Positions 44,784-54,786 are shown, counted from the first letter of the stretch. The stretch: 64,000 nt of DNA from an uncultured beta proteobacterium (GCA_903920695.1 CAIXNB010000175.1:1-64000); one strand, 5' to 3'. Notes: generated from the sequence alone by a model not told the origin. Translations and numbers: made by a program.

Positions 44784-46673
44784 TCAGGCGAGCGCGTCCA
44801 ACTGGGGCGCTGGCTGTTCCTGGAAGCCGTGCACGCAGGCACGCAGCACGCGGCGCATGGCATCGACGTCTTCATCCTCGGCCGCCTGGCGCAACTGTTG
44901 CAAACAGCCTTGCAGCTCGGACCAGGGCATGAAATCTTCGTGTGCCTTCATGATGCGCGGATGCGTGGTCGGGGTCGGGTTGTCGCCAATCAACAGCTCT
45001 TCATACAGCTTTTCGCCGGGACGCAATCCGATGAAGGCAAATTCAATATCGCCATCTGGATGCTGCGCGTCGCGCACCTGCAGCCCCGACAACTCGACCA
45101 GACGGCGCGCCAGATCGACGATGCGAACCGGTTCGCCCATCTCCAGCACAAACACCTCACCGCCAGTGGCCATGACGGCGGCCTGCAACACCAGTTGCGC
45201 GGCTTCAGGAATGGTCATGAAATAGCGCGTCACCTCCGGGTGCGTCACCGTCAGCGGGACACCGCGCGCGAGCTGCTCGCGAAACATGGGCACCACACTG
45301 CCGCTCGAACCCAGCACATTGCCAAAACGCACCATGCTAAAGCAGGTTGCGCCGGGCCCGGCCTGCCTGGCCAGCGCCTGCAGCACCAGTTCGGCCATGC
45401 GCTTGCTGGCACCCATCAGGTTAGTCGGACGCACCGCCTTGTCGGTCGACACCAGCACAAAACGGGCAACGCCGGCCGCCTGCGCGGCCTGCGCCATGTT
45501 GAGGGTGCCGAACACGTTGTTGATGATGCCTTCGGACGGGTTGCACTCGACCATCGGCACATGCTTGTAAGCAGCGGCGTGATAGACCGCAGCCGGCCGG
45601 TAGCGGGCGCAGATCCAGTCCAGACGCCGGCGGTTGACAACGCTGGCCAGCAAGGGCACCAGTTCCACCTCGCAGGCCTGGCTTTCGCACCAGGACTGTA
45701 ACTCGCGCTGCAGCTCGTACAGACCGTACTCATGGTGATCCAGCAGCAACAGGCGTTTCGGGCCTTGTCGCAGAATTTGGCGGCACAGTTCGCTGCCGAT
45801 GCTGCCGCCCGCGCCTGTCACCAGAATCGTTAACCCGCTCAGACTGCTGCCAAGCAAGCCGGCCTGCGGCGTCACCGCTTCGCGCCCGAGCAGGTCTTCG
45901 ATATCGAGTTCGCGAAAATCCTGCACCGTGACGCGGCCGCTGGTCAGGTCCGCCAGACCGGGCAGGGTCCGCGTGTGCACCGGCAGCGCGCGCAGGCTCT
46001 GGATGATCCGGTTGCGGCGCTCGCGCGAGGCGCTCGGTATCGCCAGCAGGATGTCGCTGACCTGCAGATTGCGCACCACCTCGGCCAGTGCCGACGGCGC
46101 AAAGATGGGAATGCCGTCTATGGTCTGGCCGATCTTGAACGGGTCTTCGTCGATGAAGCCGAGCAGTTTGGAGTGGTCGCCAATGGCCATGGCCGATGAG
46201 GTCTGAACCCCGGCGGCACCGGCGCCGTAGATCAGCATGCGACCGCGATTGGCCTGGTTGGCAACGCTGCTGCCGGCCAGCCAGACGCGCGCCACGGCGC
46301 GGCTGCTGGCCACCAGCAGCAGGAAGAGGATCGGCTGCAACACGCCCAGCGTCAGCGGAAAAACAGGCCCCTGCCACCACAGCAAGACAATGCGCACCAA
46401 GGCATAGAGCGCCACCGCTTTGGCCGTGGCCAGCATGGCGTCCAGACCCGAGTAGCGGAAGATGGCGCGGTAAAGCCCGAAGCGCAAAAAGATCGGCAGC
46501 GCCAGCACCGGACCCAAAGCATAAACCCACCACTGCCCACCCTGCGGCCAGTGCAGGGTCTCATAACGCAGCGAATAGGCAATCCAGGTGGACAGCAGTG
46601 CCGAGGCCACATCCATGCAGATCACCACCGAGCGCTTGACGCCACGTGGCCAGTTCAGAGCCTGTCTAAGCAT
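44784..46673 (-). CDS. UDP-sugar 4,6-dehydratase of the WbpM/CapD/PglF family
   Basis: A 629-residue inner-membrane protein: four N-terminal hydrophobic helices (about residues 15-130), a first Rossmann-like domain (GAGAAGVQ) and a C-terminal short-chain dehydrogenase domain with GAGGSIGSELC (about 290) and the catalytic region STDKAVRPTNLMGASKRMAE, which has Met in place of the usual Tyr, as is normal in this family. It forms UDP-4-keto-6-deoxy sugars for O-antigen, capsule or glycans of pili. It stands alone here, apart from the glycosyltransferase region at 54-62 kb. Confidence 0.93.
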   Translation of the reverse strand: MLRQALNWPRGVKRSVVICMDVASALLSTWIAYSLRYETLHWPQGGQWWVYALGPVLALPIFLRFGLYRAIFRYSGLDAMLATAKAVALYALVRIVLLWWQGPVFPLTLGVLQPILFLLLVASSRAVARVWLAGSSVANQANRGRMLIYGAGAAGVQTSSAMAIGDHSKLLGFIDEDPFKIGQTIDGIPIFAPSALAEVVRNLQVSDILLAIPSASRERRNRIIQSLRALPVHTRTLPGLADLTSGRVTVQDFRELDIEDLLGREAVTPQAGLLGSSLSGLTILVTGAGGSIGSELCRQILRQGPKRLLLLDHHEYGLYELQRELQSWCESQACEVELVPLLASVVNRRRLDWICARYRPAAVYHAAAYKHVPMVECNPSEGIINNVFGTLNMAQAAQAAGVARFVLVSTDKAVRPTNLMGASKRMAELVLQALARQAGPGATCFSMVRFGNVLGSSGSVVPMFREQLARGVPLTVTHPEVTRYFMTIPEAAQLVLQAAVMATGGEVFVLEMGEPVRIVDLARRLVELSGLQVRDAQHPDGDIEFAFIGLRPGEKLYEELLIGDNPTPTTHPRIMKAHEDFMPWSELQGCLQQLRQAAEDEDVDAMRRVLRACVHGFQEQPAPQLDALA

Positions 46674-46905
46674 TGCGTCGACAAATTTTGATCGGGGCCT
46701 GGTGCCGAGCCCTGGCGTCGCGGTATCTCATCTTCACTCCCGTGGGAAGCCGGGTGGCTGGTTACTGTCGGTCATGCTGCTGCCAATGGTAGCAGCAGCC
46801 AACTCAGGCCGGCAGCGCAGCGGGTACGGCGTGAAATCGGACCCCATTGCACCCAGCAGCCTTGGTCTGCGTCAGGCGCACCTTCGGACAAGTCCTGCTT
46901 CCTGC
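46674..46905. other. Intergenic stretch upstream of the dehydratase gene
   Basis: No gene supported. It must hold the dehydratase promoter (minus strand). Nothing else recognised. Confidence 0.5.
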
Positions 46906-47280
46906 TCAGGAAATCCGCTCGACCAGAACGCGAAACCAAAAACGGGAACCCTGTCCACTCTGGCTGTAAACGCCAACCTCGCCGCCCATCAACTCAGCCG
47001 GTCGGCGCACGATCGACAAACCCAAGCCGATGCCGCCGTAATTGCGAGTGCTGCTGGCGTCGACCTGCGAGAAGTCCTGCAACAGCAGGCCCTGGTTCTC
47101 GCATGCAATGCCGCAGCCCGTGTCGCTGACTGAAAATTCAAGCGTCGCCTGCTGGTGCACCGTCGCAAGCTCGCGGGCCTCGATGCGCACGCTGCCACCC
47201 ACCCTTGCTCAAGCTTGAAGCGGCGAGCCAGTTCACTCGCGTTGGCCGCTTCGCCACTGCAGGTAGCCCAGATTCAGCCA
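46906..47280 (-). pseudogene. C-terminal fragment of a sensor histidine kinase
   Basis: The last about 98 codons of a kinase ATP-binding domain are intact: GGSVRIEARE, DTGCGI (N-terminal lid), NYGGIGLGLSIVRRPAELMGG and the ending GSRFWFRVL. There is no proper start. Just upstream, a shifted frame (SELARRFKLEQG) would continue the domain if one base were changed near 47212. The His-containing and sensor domains are gone. A remnant of a hybrid or classical kinase gene. Confidence 0.75.
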
Positions 47281-47456
47281 GGCCAGCGCCACCCAGATCT
47301 GAACGTGGATACTCAAATTTTCCAACATTGGATCGACTCTCGAACTCGCGATTGAGCGTTCAACAAGGTACTCACCCAACTTACGTCAAAGACGAAGGAA
47401 CGGCGGGCTCGCAGGCCTAGAGACCATAAGGCATTGCGCCGGTCTTTATCCTCTGA
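47281..47456. other. Intergenic stretch next to the kinase fragment
   Basis: Frames here are short; one minus-strand frame has a hydrophobic segment (IWVALAWLNLGYLQW) but no recognisable gene. Probably more decayed sequence. Confidence 0.4.
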
Positions 47457-48146
47457 TCAAAGTTGAATTTCACCCGCTGTTCGGGTTCCCTCAGGCTCGG
47501 TTTGCGAAAAGACGGGCCCGCCAATCCGGTGCTGTATCGCATAGCGTATCAGGTCGGCCATGCTGGTGATGTGGAGCTTCTCCATCAGCCGGACCTTGTG
47601 TGTGCTAACGGTCTTGTTGCTGATGGCAAGTTGCGTGGCAATTTCGTTCACCCCCAAACCAATGATCAGCAGGTGAAGCACCTGCAATTCACGCTCGCTC
47701 AGCAGTTGATGGCGCGCGCGCTCCGAATTTGATGTTTCATCAAACAGCATCTTCTCGGCCATGCCCGGCGCGATGAAGGTCTGCCCGGCCGCAACCTGGC
47801 GGATCGCCGGCAGCAGAATGTTGAGGTCACAGTCTTTGGTGATGTAGCCGCTGGCACCATTCTTGATGGCGCGCACGGCGACATAGGGTTCGTCGTGCAT
47901 GCTGAGAACCAGAATCGGCAAACTCGGGCGGTGGGCTTTGACCCGTATGATCAGTTCAGGCCCGCTGATGCCAGGCATGTCAAAGTCGAGCAGCAGGATG
48001 TCGAACGCAACCTGGCGCAGCAGCGCCAGCAGTTCAAAACCGTTTGCCGCCTCGCCCACCACCTCAAAGTCGTTGACCTGCGCAAAAATCTGCTTCAAAC
48101 CGCTGCGCACGATGGCGTGATCATCGGCCATGATGATGCGAATCAT
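47457..48146 (-). CDS. NarL/FixJ-family response regulator
   Basis: A 229-residue two-domain regulator. The receiver (MIRIIMADDHAIVRSG; phospho-Asp in LLLDFDMPGISG, about residue 54; Lys in YITKDC) is followed by a LuxR-type helix-turn-helix (LLSERELQVLHLLIIGLGVNE and ISNKTVSTHKVRLMEKL). It overlaps the kinase gene by four bases (ATGA, 48143-48146), so it is the partner of that kinase. The regulon is unknown. Confidence 0.93.
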   Translation of the reverse strand: MIRIIMADDHAIVRSGLKQIFAQVNDFEVVGEAANGFELLALLRQVAFDILLLDFDMPGISGPELIIRVKAHRPSLPILVLSMHDEPYVAVRAIKNGASGYITKDCDLNILLPAIRQVAAGQTFIAPGMAEKMLFDETSNSERARHQLLSERELQVLHLLIIGLGVNEIATQLAISNKTVSTHKVRLMEKLHITSMADLIRYAIQHRIGGPVFSQTEPEGTRTAGEIQL

Positions 48147-50257
48147 GAATCTTCCCCTTTGTCGGCAGAGTCGAACGGTATCACGACACTGACGGTCGTG
48201 CCCTGGCCGATCGCACTGTGAATCTCGAGGCGCCCGCCGAGCACAGTGGCGCGCTCGCGCATGCCCAGCAAGCCAAACGATTTCTTCGTTCGCGCCAGCG
48301 CCACGTCAAAGCCCGCGCCATCGTCCCGCACCGCCACCGACAGTTCATCACCGCGGTGGCGTAGATCGATATCGACCCGGCTGGCCCGGGCGTAACGCGC
48401 AACGTTGGTCAGCGACTCCTGAACAATGCGAAAAACAACGACCGAGCGTGTCTCATCCAAGTCAATGCTGTCGTCCTGCACGTGCAGCACACATGGCAAG
48501 CCGGTGCGTCTGGAAAACTCCTCTCGCAGCCATTCGATGGCGCTGACCAGACCGAGGTCCAGCGCCTGCGGTCGCAGGTTCAGCGCCACACCGCGTACGC
48601 CGTGAATGGCTCGGTCAACCAGCGATTTCATGTCCAGCACGACCTCGGCCAAAGCCGGATCCAGCGCGCAAAAGCGCATTTCCATGAGCAACAGGTTCAT
48701 ACGCAGCGCGGTCAAGACCTGGCCCAGTTCGTCATGAATTTCGCGCGCCACGTGCTTTCTCTCGTCCTCGCGCGCCTTTTCGTTTTGCGCCACCAGTTCA
48801 CGCAAGCGCTGGCGTGACTCCCCGAGTGCGGCCTCGGCGCGATGCGCCGTCAACTCTTCTTCCGCCAGCTTGCGTTCGGTGACATCAGTGATGAAACCGT
48901 GCCATAGGGTGGCGCCATCGGCTTCGCGCTGCGCCAGCGCATTGCCATGCAGCCAGCGCACCGTGCCATCGTCAAACTCGACCCGGTATTCCAGGCTCCA
49001 CGGACTCAGCTCACGCGCGGACTGTGCCATCGATTCAACAAAATGCGCACGGTCGTGCGGATGCAGACGGGCGATTACCTTGGAGGCGTCGTCGCGCACC
49101 TCCTGCGGACTGACACGGTAGATTTCACGGATCGCATCGCTGGCATAGGGAAAGCGGGAACTGCCATCGGGGCGCAACTCGTATTTGTAGACCAGGCCCG
49201 GCACCCGATTGGCGATCTTCTGCAACAAAGCCAGCGCATCGCCACGCTCCTGCTCGAGCCACACGCGCTGGGAAATTTCGGTATGCACAATGACCACGCT
49301 GCCCAGGGTGGCGTCACCCATCGGCGTCACCTTCATGCTGAACCAGCGTTGTTGCTGCGGCCCATGGCACGGGTATTCCAGCGTATAGCTCGACACGTGC
49401 CCCTGCATCACGGCCTGGATGCCGGCCAGGGATTGCGCATCGCAGACCTTGAGGTAGCTGGCACCCGGCATGATGCCGGCGACCGGGTTTTCGGCAATGG
49501 CGCCTTTGTCCATGCCAAAGAGCTGCCAGGAACGATTCACCGCCAGCACCATGCCAGCTTGGTCGAGCACGACAATTTCATCTGAAATGGAGTCCAGGAT
49601 GGTCTGCTTGAAGTGCTTGCTTTGCTGCAGGGCCGCTCGGGCTAGTATCTGTTCGCTGATGTCCGACAGCACGATGCGCAGCACAGCCGGTGCGCCGCTG
49701 TGCGACACGCGCATCGCGTTCAGGCGGGTCCAGACCGGCAGTCCGTCCTGGCGCATCAGGCGCAACTCGCAGGCCCGCGTTTCACCGTTGGCAATGATCT
49801 GTTGGCGCAGCACGTAAAAGATGTCCTGGTCATCGTGGTGAATAAAGCGCGAGAAGCGGTCCTGCAGCAGGACACTGCGCGCCACCCCCAGCATACCGGC
49901 GGCGGTCAGGTTGGCTTCCAGAATCAGGCCGCGCTCGCCCACCGTGCAATAACCGACCGGCGCCATGTCGTAAAAATTGAAATAACGCGCCTGCGAGCTG
50001 TCGAGTTCAGCCAGGACGCGGCGCAACTCCTCGTTCTGCATCTGCAGTTCGATCTGGTGCACGCGCAACTCCTGCAAAGCCTGTTGAGCTGCTTGCGGCA
50101 GCAGCGCCTCAGACTGCTGCGTCAGGGCCGGCACAACGCCGTCCAGCGCCGCTTCGGCGCGCTGGCGCAGCGGCCAGCCCGGATTGTCGGGCGTCGCCTC
50201 AATTAATGCAGGATCCGGATCCGTCACCTTCACTGTGCGTCCCTGGGTTTGCGCCAT
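48143..50257 (-). CDS. PAS-domain sensor histidine kinase (NarX/DegS type)
   Basis: A 704-residue cytoplasmic kinase without obvious membrane helices. Three PAS-like modules (about residues 90-220, 225-340 and 350-470) with PAC ends such as 'GFITDVTERKLAEEE' lead to a HisKA_3 dimerisation domain (VAREIHDELGQVLTALRMN, His at about 518) and a HATPase domain (DDGAGF, FGLLGMRERA). This type phosphorylates NarL-family regulators, agreeing with the overlapping regulator gene downstream. Signals are probably soluble or redox-related; no heme- or flavin-binding residue pattern was recognised. Confidence 0.92.
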   Translation of the reverse strand: MAQTQGRTVKVTDPDPALIEATPDNPGWPLRQRAEAALDGVVPALTQQSEALLPQAAQQALQELRVHQIELQMQNEELRRVLAELDSSQARYFNFYDMAPVGYCTVGERGLILEANLTAAGMLGVARSVLLQDRFSRFIHHDDQDIFYVLRQQIIANGETRACELRLMRQDGLPVWTRLNAMRVSHSGAPAVLRIVLSDISEQILARAALQQSKHFKQTILDSISDEIVVLDQAGMVLAVNRSWQLFGMDKGAIAENPVAGIMPGASYLKVCDAQSLAGIQAVMQGHVSSYTLEYPCHGPQQQRWFSMKVTPMGDATLGSVVIVHTEISQRVWLEQERGDALALLQKIANRVPGLVYKYELRPDGSSRFPYASDAIREIYRVSPQEVRDDASKVIARLHPHDRAHFVESMAQSARELSPWSLEYRVEFDDGTVRWLHGNALAQREADGATLWHGFITDVTERKLAEEELTAHRAEAALGESRQRLRELVAQNEKAREDERKHVAREIHDELGQVLTALRMNLLLMEMRFCALDPALAEVVLDMKSLVDRAIHGVRGVALNLRPQALDLGLVSAIEWLREEFSRRTGLPCVLHVQDDSIDLDETRSVVVFRIVQESLTNVARYARASRVDIDLRHRGDELSVAVRDDGAGFDVALARTKKSFGLLGMRERATVLGGRLEIHSAIGQGTTVSVVIPFDSADKGEDS

Positions 50258-50378
50258 TTTGGCAATTTACGCCAAGCCGTCTGCGCAGCGGGAATGTGAC
50301 CCCGTGCCGCAGCATGGCACTGAGGCACGATTAAACCGACGCGTTGGCAACAGTTGGCAAAAAGTACACACACTGCAG

Positions 50379-50400
50379 AAAAAAAGCAGCGTAAAGCTGC
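50379..50400 (-). terminator. Terminator downstream of tRNA-Lys
   Basis: On the minus strand the stem GCAGC-TTTAC-GCTGC is followed by seven T. It starts ten bases after the CCA end of the tRNA gene. Confidence 0.85.
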
Positions 50401-50409
50401 CTTTTGTAT

Positions 50410-50485
50410 TGGTGGGATGTGCGGGGGTCGAACCCACGACAAACGGATTAAAAGTCCGCTGCTCTACCAACTGAGCTAACATCCC
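50410..50485 (-). tRNA. tRNA-Lys (anticodon UUU)
   Basis: Reading the minus strand, a 76-base gene begins GGGATGTTAGCTCAG, has the anticodon loop CTTTTAA (anticodon TTT), the T-loop GTTCGAA and the matching acceptor ACATCCC followed by A and an encoded CCA. All arms pair. It sits between the PAS kinase gene and tcdA and ends in an intrinsic terminator. Confidence 0.98.
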
Positions 50486-50545
50486 TGATCGTCTTCGCTG
50501 TCCCGTTTTCACGGTGCAGGAAAGGGTCGAATTGTAGCTGCCTTT

Positions 50546-51304
50546 TCAGTGCTTTCCGGCCTGGCTCGAAATTCGGTCAAGGATCCAGCCCGCTGCACAT
50601 TGACCAAAGGTGGCCGTGACGCTGACCACCGAACCGTAGCCATGGCAATTGAGCGTTCCATCACCCTCAAGGGCACAGGATGCATCGGGCGGTTTGACCG
50701 CTTCACGGCTGAAAACGCAGGCCACGCCGATCTTCTTGCCTTCACGCGCGGCGCCGTGCTCTTTGCGCAGGCGGTAGCGCAGTTGCGCCAGCAGCGGATC
50801 GTGGGTCGTGAAGGCGATGTCATCAATATCCACCTGATGCGCCTGGCGCTTGCCACCGGCCGCGCCCACTGCAATGAAAATGGTGCCGCTGGCACGCGCC
50901 CAGGCCGCCATCGCGGTCTTGGCCTTGACCTGATCGCAGGCATCGATGACGGCATCAACGCCGGGCGGCAACAAGGCCGGCCAGTTGGACGGCTCCACAA
51001 ACTCTTCGATGCAGTTGACAGCGCAGGCCGGATTGAACGACAGAATGCGCTCGCGCATGGCCAGCACCTTGGCCTGGCCCAGCGTTGACTCCAGCGCCTG
51101 TATCTGGCGGTTGATATTGGATTCGGACACATGGTCCAGATCGATCAGGGTCAGGCGAGCGACGCCGCTGCGCGCGAGTGCTTCAACGGCCCAGGAGCCG
51201 ACGCCCCCGATGCCGACCACCGCAACATGGGCCGCCGCAATGCGCTGCGCGCCCAGGACGCCATACAGGCGCGCCACACCACCGAAACGTCGATCCGTTG
51301 TCAT
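50546..51304 (-). CDS. tcdA: tRNA threonylcarbamoyladenosine dehydratase
   Basis: An E1-like enzyme that cyclises t6A37 to ct6A in tRNA. The 252-residue protein has the nucleotide-binding VVGIGGVGSWAVEALARSG (about residues 28-46), the DLDHVSESNINRQ motif with the Arg finger, and the conserved DACDQVKAK. The C-terminal part with GKKIGVACVFS and a Cys-containing region (DGTLNCHGYGS) fits TcdA/CsdL. It is downstream of cpoB, 15 bases away, on the same strand. Confidence 0.93.
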   Translation of the reverse strand: MTTDRRFGGVARLYGVLGAQRIAAAHVAVVGIGGVGSWAVEALARSGVARLTLIDLDHVSESNINRQIQALESTLGQAKVLAMRERILSFNPACAVNCIEEFVEPSNWPALLPPGVDAVIDACDQVKAKTAMAAWARASGTIFIAVGAAGGKRQAHQVDIDDIAFTTHDPLLAQLRYRLRKEHGAAREGKKIGVACVFSREAVKPPDASCALEGDGTLNCHGYGSVVSVTATFGQCAAGWILDRISSQAGKH

Positions 51305-51319
51305 GCGCGCTGCAGCAGG

Positions 51320-52120
51320 CTACTTAAGCCGCGTCAATCGGTCCTTGGCCGCGACCGCAGCCTCTGACTGCGGATAGGCCTTGATCAGATCGTCGAGCGT
51401 CTTCTTCGCGCCCTTGCTGTCCTTGAGTTCAATCTGGCAGTTGGCGATGGACAGCACCGCCTCGGGCGCACGCAGGTGCTCCGGTTCACGCGCAATCAGG
51501 GCCCGGAAGTTGATCATGGCCTCCTTGTAGTCGCGCGTTGCATACTGCGCGTTGCCAAGCCAGAACAGGGCCGATGGCCCATAGCCGCTTTGCGCATAGC
51601 GCTTGAGAAAATCGATGAGCAGAGGCTGCGCCGCAGCAAAATCGCCCTTGCGGAAGACCAGCAGGGCCGCTTCAAAATCGCGTTTTTCTGCCGGCTCGGC
51701 CGTGAATTCGCGACCGTCGAGCGCCACCTTGACGGGTTCAAACTGGCGCAACCGGCTGTCGACACCCTGCACCACGTCCTTCTGCACGCGCTGCATCTCG
51801 GACAGGTCGCGCGCGAGTTGCTCGTTCATGCCCCTGAGCTTGGCGGTTTCCGCGCGCAGGGTCTCGATCTGGTTCTGCAACTCAAGCAGACTGCGCCGCA
51901 AGTCGGCGTTCTCCTCGCTGGCCCGGCTGGCGCCCTGCTCTGCGGCCTGCACGGCCTGCAGGCGAACCGCCTCGACCCGCTGGCGCAAGTCGAGGATCGC
52001 CTTGCGCGCCTCCTCGTCGTCAAACAGACCGGCATGGGCCGAGGCCGCAGCCAAGCCCAGCAGCAGAACACTGGCGGTTCGCGACCAGGCTTTCATGGCA
52101 CTGCGCATCAACGGGCTCAT
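51320..52120 (-). CDS. cpoB: Tol-Pal system protein CpoB (YbgF)
   Basis: A 266-residue periplasmic protein with a signal peptide (cut after AHA, about residue 30), an N-terminal coiled coil (about 35-115) and a C-terminal TPR domain (about 140-266, starting DFEAALLVFRKGDFAAA). It coordinates peptidoglycan synthesis with outer-membrane constriction. Its start overlaps the pal stop by four bases (ATGA). It is the last gene of tolB-pal-cpoB. Confidence 0.94.
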   Translation of the reverse strand: MSPLMRSAMKAWSRTASVLLLGLAAASAHAGLFDDEEARKAILDLRQRVEAVRLQAVQAAEQGASRASEENADLRRSLLELQNQIETLRAETAKLRGMNEQLARDLSEMQRVQKDVVQGVDSRLRQFEPVKVALDGREFTAEPAEKRDFEAALLVFRKGDFAAAQPLLIDFLKRYAQSGYGPSALFWLGNAQYATRDYKEAMINFRALIAREPEHLRAPEAVLSIANCQIELKDSKGAKKTLDDLIKAYPQSEAAVAAKDRLTRLK

Positions 52121-52662
52121 CGGTAGCTGATTTCTGCGCGCCGGTTTTTCGCCATGGCCGCTTCATCCGAGCCCTGCTGCGCCGGCTTTTCCTTGCCGAA
52201 ACTGACGGCTTCCATCTGTGCATCGGCCACGCCGAGCAAGCCAAGCGCGCCGCGCACGGCTTCGGCCCGCTTTTGCCCCAGGGCCAGGTTGTATTCGCGG
52301 CCACCGCGCTCATCGGTGTGGCCCTCAATGGCAATCTTGCGGCTCTTATCAGCCTTGATGAAGCGCGCCTGGGCTTCGATGATGGACTGGAATTCCGGCT
52401 TGATGATGAAACTATCGTAGTCGAAATAAACCAGCCGGGATCCGGCCGGTAATGCGACCTGCGCAGCGGACTTGCCAACATCGACCGAGGTCACGCCGCC
52501 CTTGCCGACCGCACTGCCAGCGCCAGCGCCCGCGCCATCGGCCCCGGCCTGCGAGACACTGGTCCCCGCCTTGTCCTCGACCGGAACGTTATCGAGTTTG
52601 ACCGCCGAACCGCAAGCCGCCAACAGGACTGTTGCGCATAAAACCAGAATCTGTTTTTTCAT
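52117..52662 (-). CDS. pal: Peptidoglycan-associated lipoprotein
   Basis: An outer-membrane lipoprotein of 181 residues. The signal peptide ends in the lipobox LLAACGS (Cys about residue 17). The OmpA-like domain carries YFDYDSF and the peptidoglycan-binding signature IEGHTDERGGREYNLALGQKRA (shown here in pieces of the family pattern: HTDERG, LGQKRA). AGGGAAA precedes the ATG at 52662. 23 bases separate it from tolB. Confidence 0.95.
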   Translation of the reverse strand: MKKQILVLCATVLLAACGSAVKLDNVPVEDKAGTSVSQAGADGAGAGAGSAVGKGGVTSVDVGKSAAQVALPAGSRLVYFDYDSFIIKPEFQSIIEAQARFIKADKSRKIAIEGHTDERGGREYNLALGQKRAEAVRGALGLLGVADAQMEAVSFGKEKPAQQGSDEAAMAKNRRAEISYR

Positions 52663-52685
52663 TCTATTTCCCTTTATCAAATTTA

Positions 52686-53984
52686 TTACTTTTGGAACGG
52701 ACCCCAGGCCGGTTCCCGAATATTGCCGCTTTGCCCGGTCAGCCGCGCCTTGATGCGGCCATCAAGCGTCGTGGTCATCAGCACCTCGTGCCCCTGCTGC
52801 TGCGTGGCGTAGACGATCAGACGGCTGTTGGGCGCAAAGCTCGGGCTCTCATCGGCAGCACTGTCGGTCAGCGCCGTGATGCCGCCGCCGGCCAGCTCCA
52901 TCAAATGCAATTTGAAAGCCCCGTTGACCCTGGAAATGTAGGCCAGCCAGCGGCCATCCGGACTGACGGCAGGAGAAATGTTGTAACTGCCGGTAAAAGT
53001 TACGCGTTCAGCATTGCCGCCATTGGCGGGCATTTTGTAGATTTGGGGTGCGCCGCCGCGGTCGCTGACAAAATAAATCAGCTTGCCGTCGGGGCTGTAA
53101 ACCGGTTCAGTATCAATGCTGCTGGACTGTGCCAGCCGGCGCGGTTCACCGCCATTGGTATCGATAGCAAACAGTTGCGAACCGCCGTCTCGGCTCAGCG
53201 TGACGGCCAGCGTATGGCCATCGGGCGACCAGGCCGGCGCGCTGTTGGAGCCCTTGAAGTTGGCAATCAAGCGTCGTTTGCCGCTGGCCACGTCATGGCT
53301 GTAAACAACCGGCTTGCGCGACTCAAAAGACACATAGGCGAGCTGCGCGCCATTGGGCGACCAGGCCGGCGAGATGATGGGCTCGGGACTCGCCAGCGCC
53401 GACTGGGCGTTCTCGCCATCGGCGTCGGCGACCCACAACTGGAAGCGTTGCGCATTCTTGGTGACATAGGCAATGCGGGTCGAAAAAGCGCCTTTTTCAC
53501 CGGTCAGTTTTTCATAAACGAAATCGGCAATGCGGTGCGCCGCCAGGCGCAAATCGCCCTGCGTCACAGCGTAGCTCTGACCGCCAAGGTCCTGCGCGCG
53601 CACCACGTCCCAGAGCCGAAAGCGCACATCGTAACGGCCATCGGCCAGCCGCGCCACGCTGCCGGAGACCAGCGAGTCAGCGCCCTTTTGGCGCCACAGG
53701 CTCACGTCCGGGCGGCTCAGTTCATCCAAAGCAACACCGGCCGGATCGATGGCACGGAACTGGCCGCTGCGATCGAGATCGGCCTGCACGATGGCCGCAA
53801 TCTTTTGCTGTGCCGCGTCTTCGCCGCGAAAGGCCGACACCGCGATCGGCAACTGATTCAAGCCGACGCCAGCGACGTCGACCCGGAACTGGGCGGAAAC
53901 CACACCTGTTGACGCTGCAAAAATACACCCCACCACAACCCTACAAACAAAATTTAGAAATACATTGGGAAAGCCTGTTTTCAT
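52686..53984 (-). CDS. tolB: Tol-Pal translocation protein TolB
   Basis: A periplasmic beta-propeller of the Tol-Pal system, 432 residues. The signal peptide is [20 protein letters not shown] with cleavage probably after VSA (about residue 34). The N-terminal domain ([17 protein letters not shown]) is followed by the WD-like propeller blades ([47 protein letters not shown]). Start at 53984, only 13 bases from the divergent glycosyltransferase start; no good ribosome site is visible. The usual tolQ-tolR-tolA upstream are not in the window. Confidence 0.95.
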   Translation of the reverse strand: MKTGFPNVFLNFVCRVVVGCIFAASTGVVSAQFRVDVAGVGLNQLPIAVSAFRGEDAAQQKIAAIVQADLDRSGQFRAIDPAGVALDELSRPDVSLWRQKGADSLVSGSVARLADGRYDVRFRLWDVVRAQDLGGQSYAVTQGDLRLAAHRIADFVYEKLTGEKGAFSTRIAYVTKNAQRFQLWVADADGENAQSALASPEPIISPAWSPNGAQLAYVSFESRKPVVYSHDVASGKRRLIANFKGSNSAPAWSPDGHTLAVTLSRDGGSQLFAIDTNGGEPRRLAQSSSIDTEPVYSPDGKLIYFVSDRGGAPQIYKMPANGGNAERVTFTGSYNISPAVSPDGRWLAYISRVNGAFKLHLMELAGGGITALTDSAADESPSFAPNSRLIVYATQQQGHEVLMTTTLDGRIKARLTGQSGNIREPAWGPFQK

Positions 53985-53997
53985 GGAGAATATGAGA

Positions 53998-54786
53998 ATG
54001 AGTAAAGCTACGCTGACAGTGATTATCGCCGCCAAAAACGAAGGGCACCAAATCCGGACCTGTGTCGACTCAGTTTCCTTCGCCGATGAAATCCTGGTTC
54101 TCGATTCGGGAAGCTCAGATGACACAGTTGCGCAAGCCCGTAGTTGCGGTGCAACTGTCCACATTACAGACTGGCAAGGTTATGGCCCACAACAGCTGCG
54201 GGGCATTAATCTTGCGAAATGTGACTGGGTATTGTCACTTGATGCCGATGAAATCGTAAGCTCCGCCCTGAGAAATGAAATTCTGGACGCGATTGCAAGG
54301 CCGAAATTTGACGGTTATCGCCTCCCTCGGCATTCAAGCTTCTGTGGCGTATTCATTGAACACAGTGGCTGGCGACCAGACTTCACCTTAAGGCTTGGTC
54401 GCAGGCCTCTTTCTGGATTTACCGATCACTTCTTGCATGCCCATATGACTGTGAATGGAAAAACCGGAGATCTCCATACGCCTATCATCCACTACAGCTA
54501 CAGAAACCTTGACGATGTACTCGAAAAGTTAAACCGCTACTCCAGGGGTGCGGCTCTTGATCTGAAGACGAGGGGCGGATCTTCAACACTTGCTAAAGCG
54601 CTCATGAAAGGATTCTGGTCTTTCGTCAGGACGTATTTTTTAAAGCAGGGTTTCCGAGATGGAAGCATGGGCTTGGCACTCGCCATCTACAACAGTCACA
54701 CCACCTATTACAAGTATCTGCGTTTGTGGATGCAAGAACGCGGCGCCGCCGCACGAATAGATGCAGGCGATGAAAACAGACAATGA
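53998..54786 (+). CDS. Family 2 glycosyltransferase (WaaE/KdtX-like)
   Basis: A 262-residue cytoplasmic-face glycosyltransferase. GT-A fold: [20 protein letters not shown], then [10 protein letters not shown] and the DxD-type SLDADEIVS. The whole fits LPS-core beta-glucosyl/heptosyl-type enzymes of the WaaE/KdtX group. GGAG at 53985-53988 favours the ATG at 53998, with 53992 and 53983 as alternatives. The gene is clearly more AT-rich than tolB or msbA and uses different codons, which suggests a foreign origin. Confidence 0.87.
   Translation: MSKATLTVIIAAKNEGHQIRTCVDSVSFADEILVLDSGSSDDTVAQARSCGATVHITDWQGYGPQQLRGINLAKCDWVLSLDADEIVSSALRNEILDAIARPKFDGYRLPRHSSFCGVFIEHSGWRPDFTLRLGRRPLSGFTDHFLHAHMTVNGKTGDLHTPIIHYSYRNLDDVLEKLNRYSRGAALDLKTRGGSSTLAKALMKGFWSFVRTYFLKQGFRDGSMGLALAIYNSHTTYYKYLRLWMQERGAAARIDAGDENRQ

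Noticed and set aside
50410-50485. tRNA-Lys as a prophage or island attachment site
   Set aside because: No integrase gene or direct repeat of the tRNA 3' end was seen nearby.
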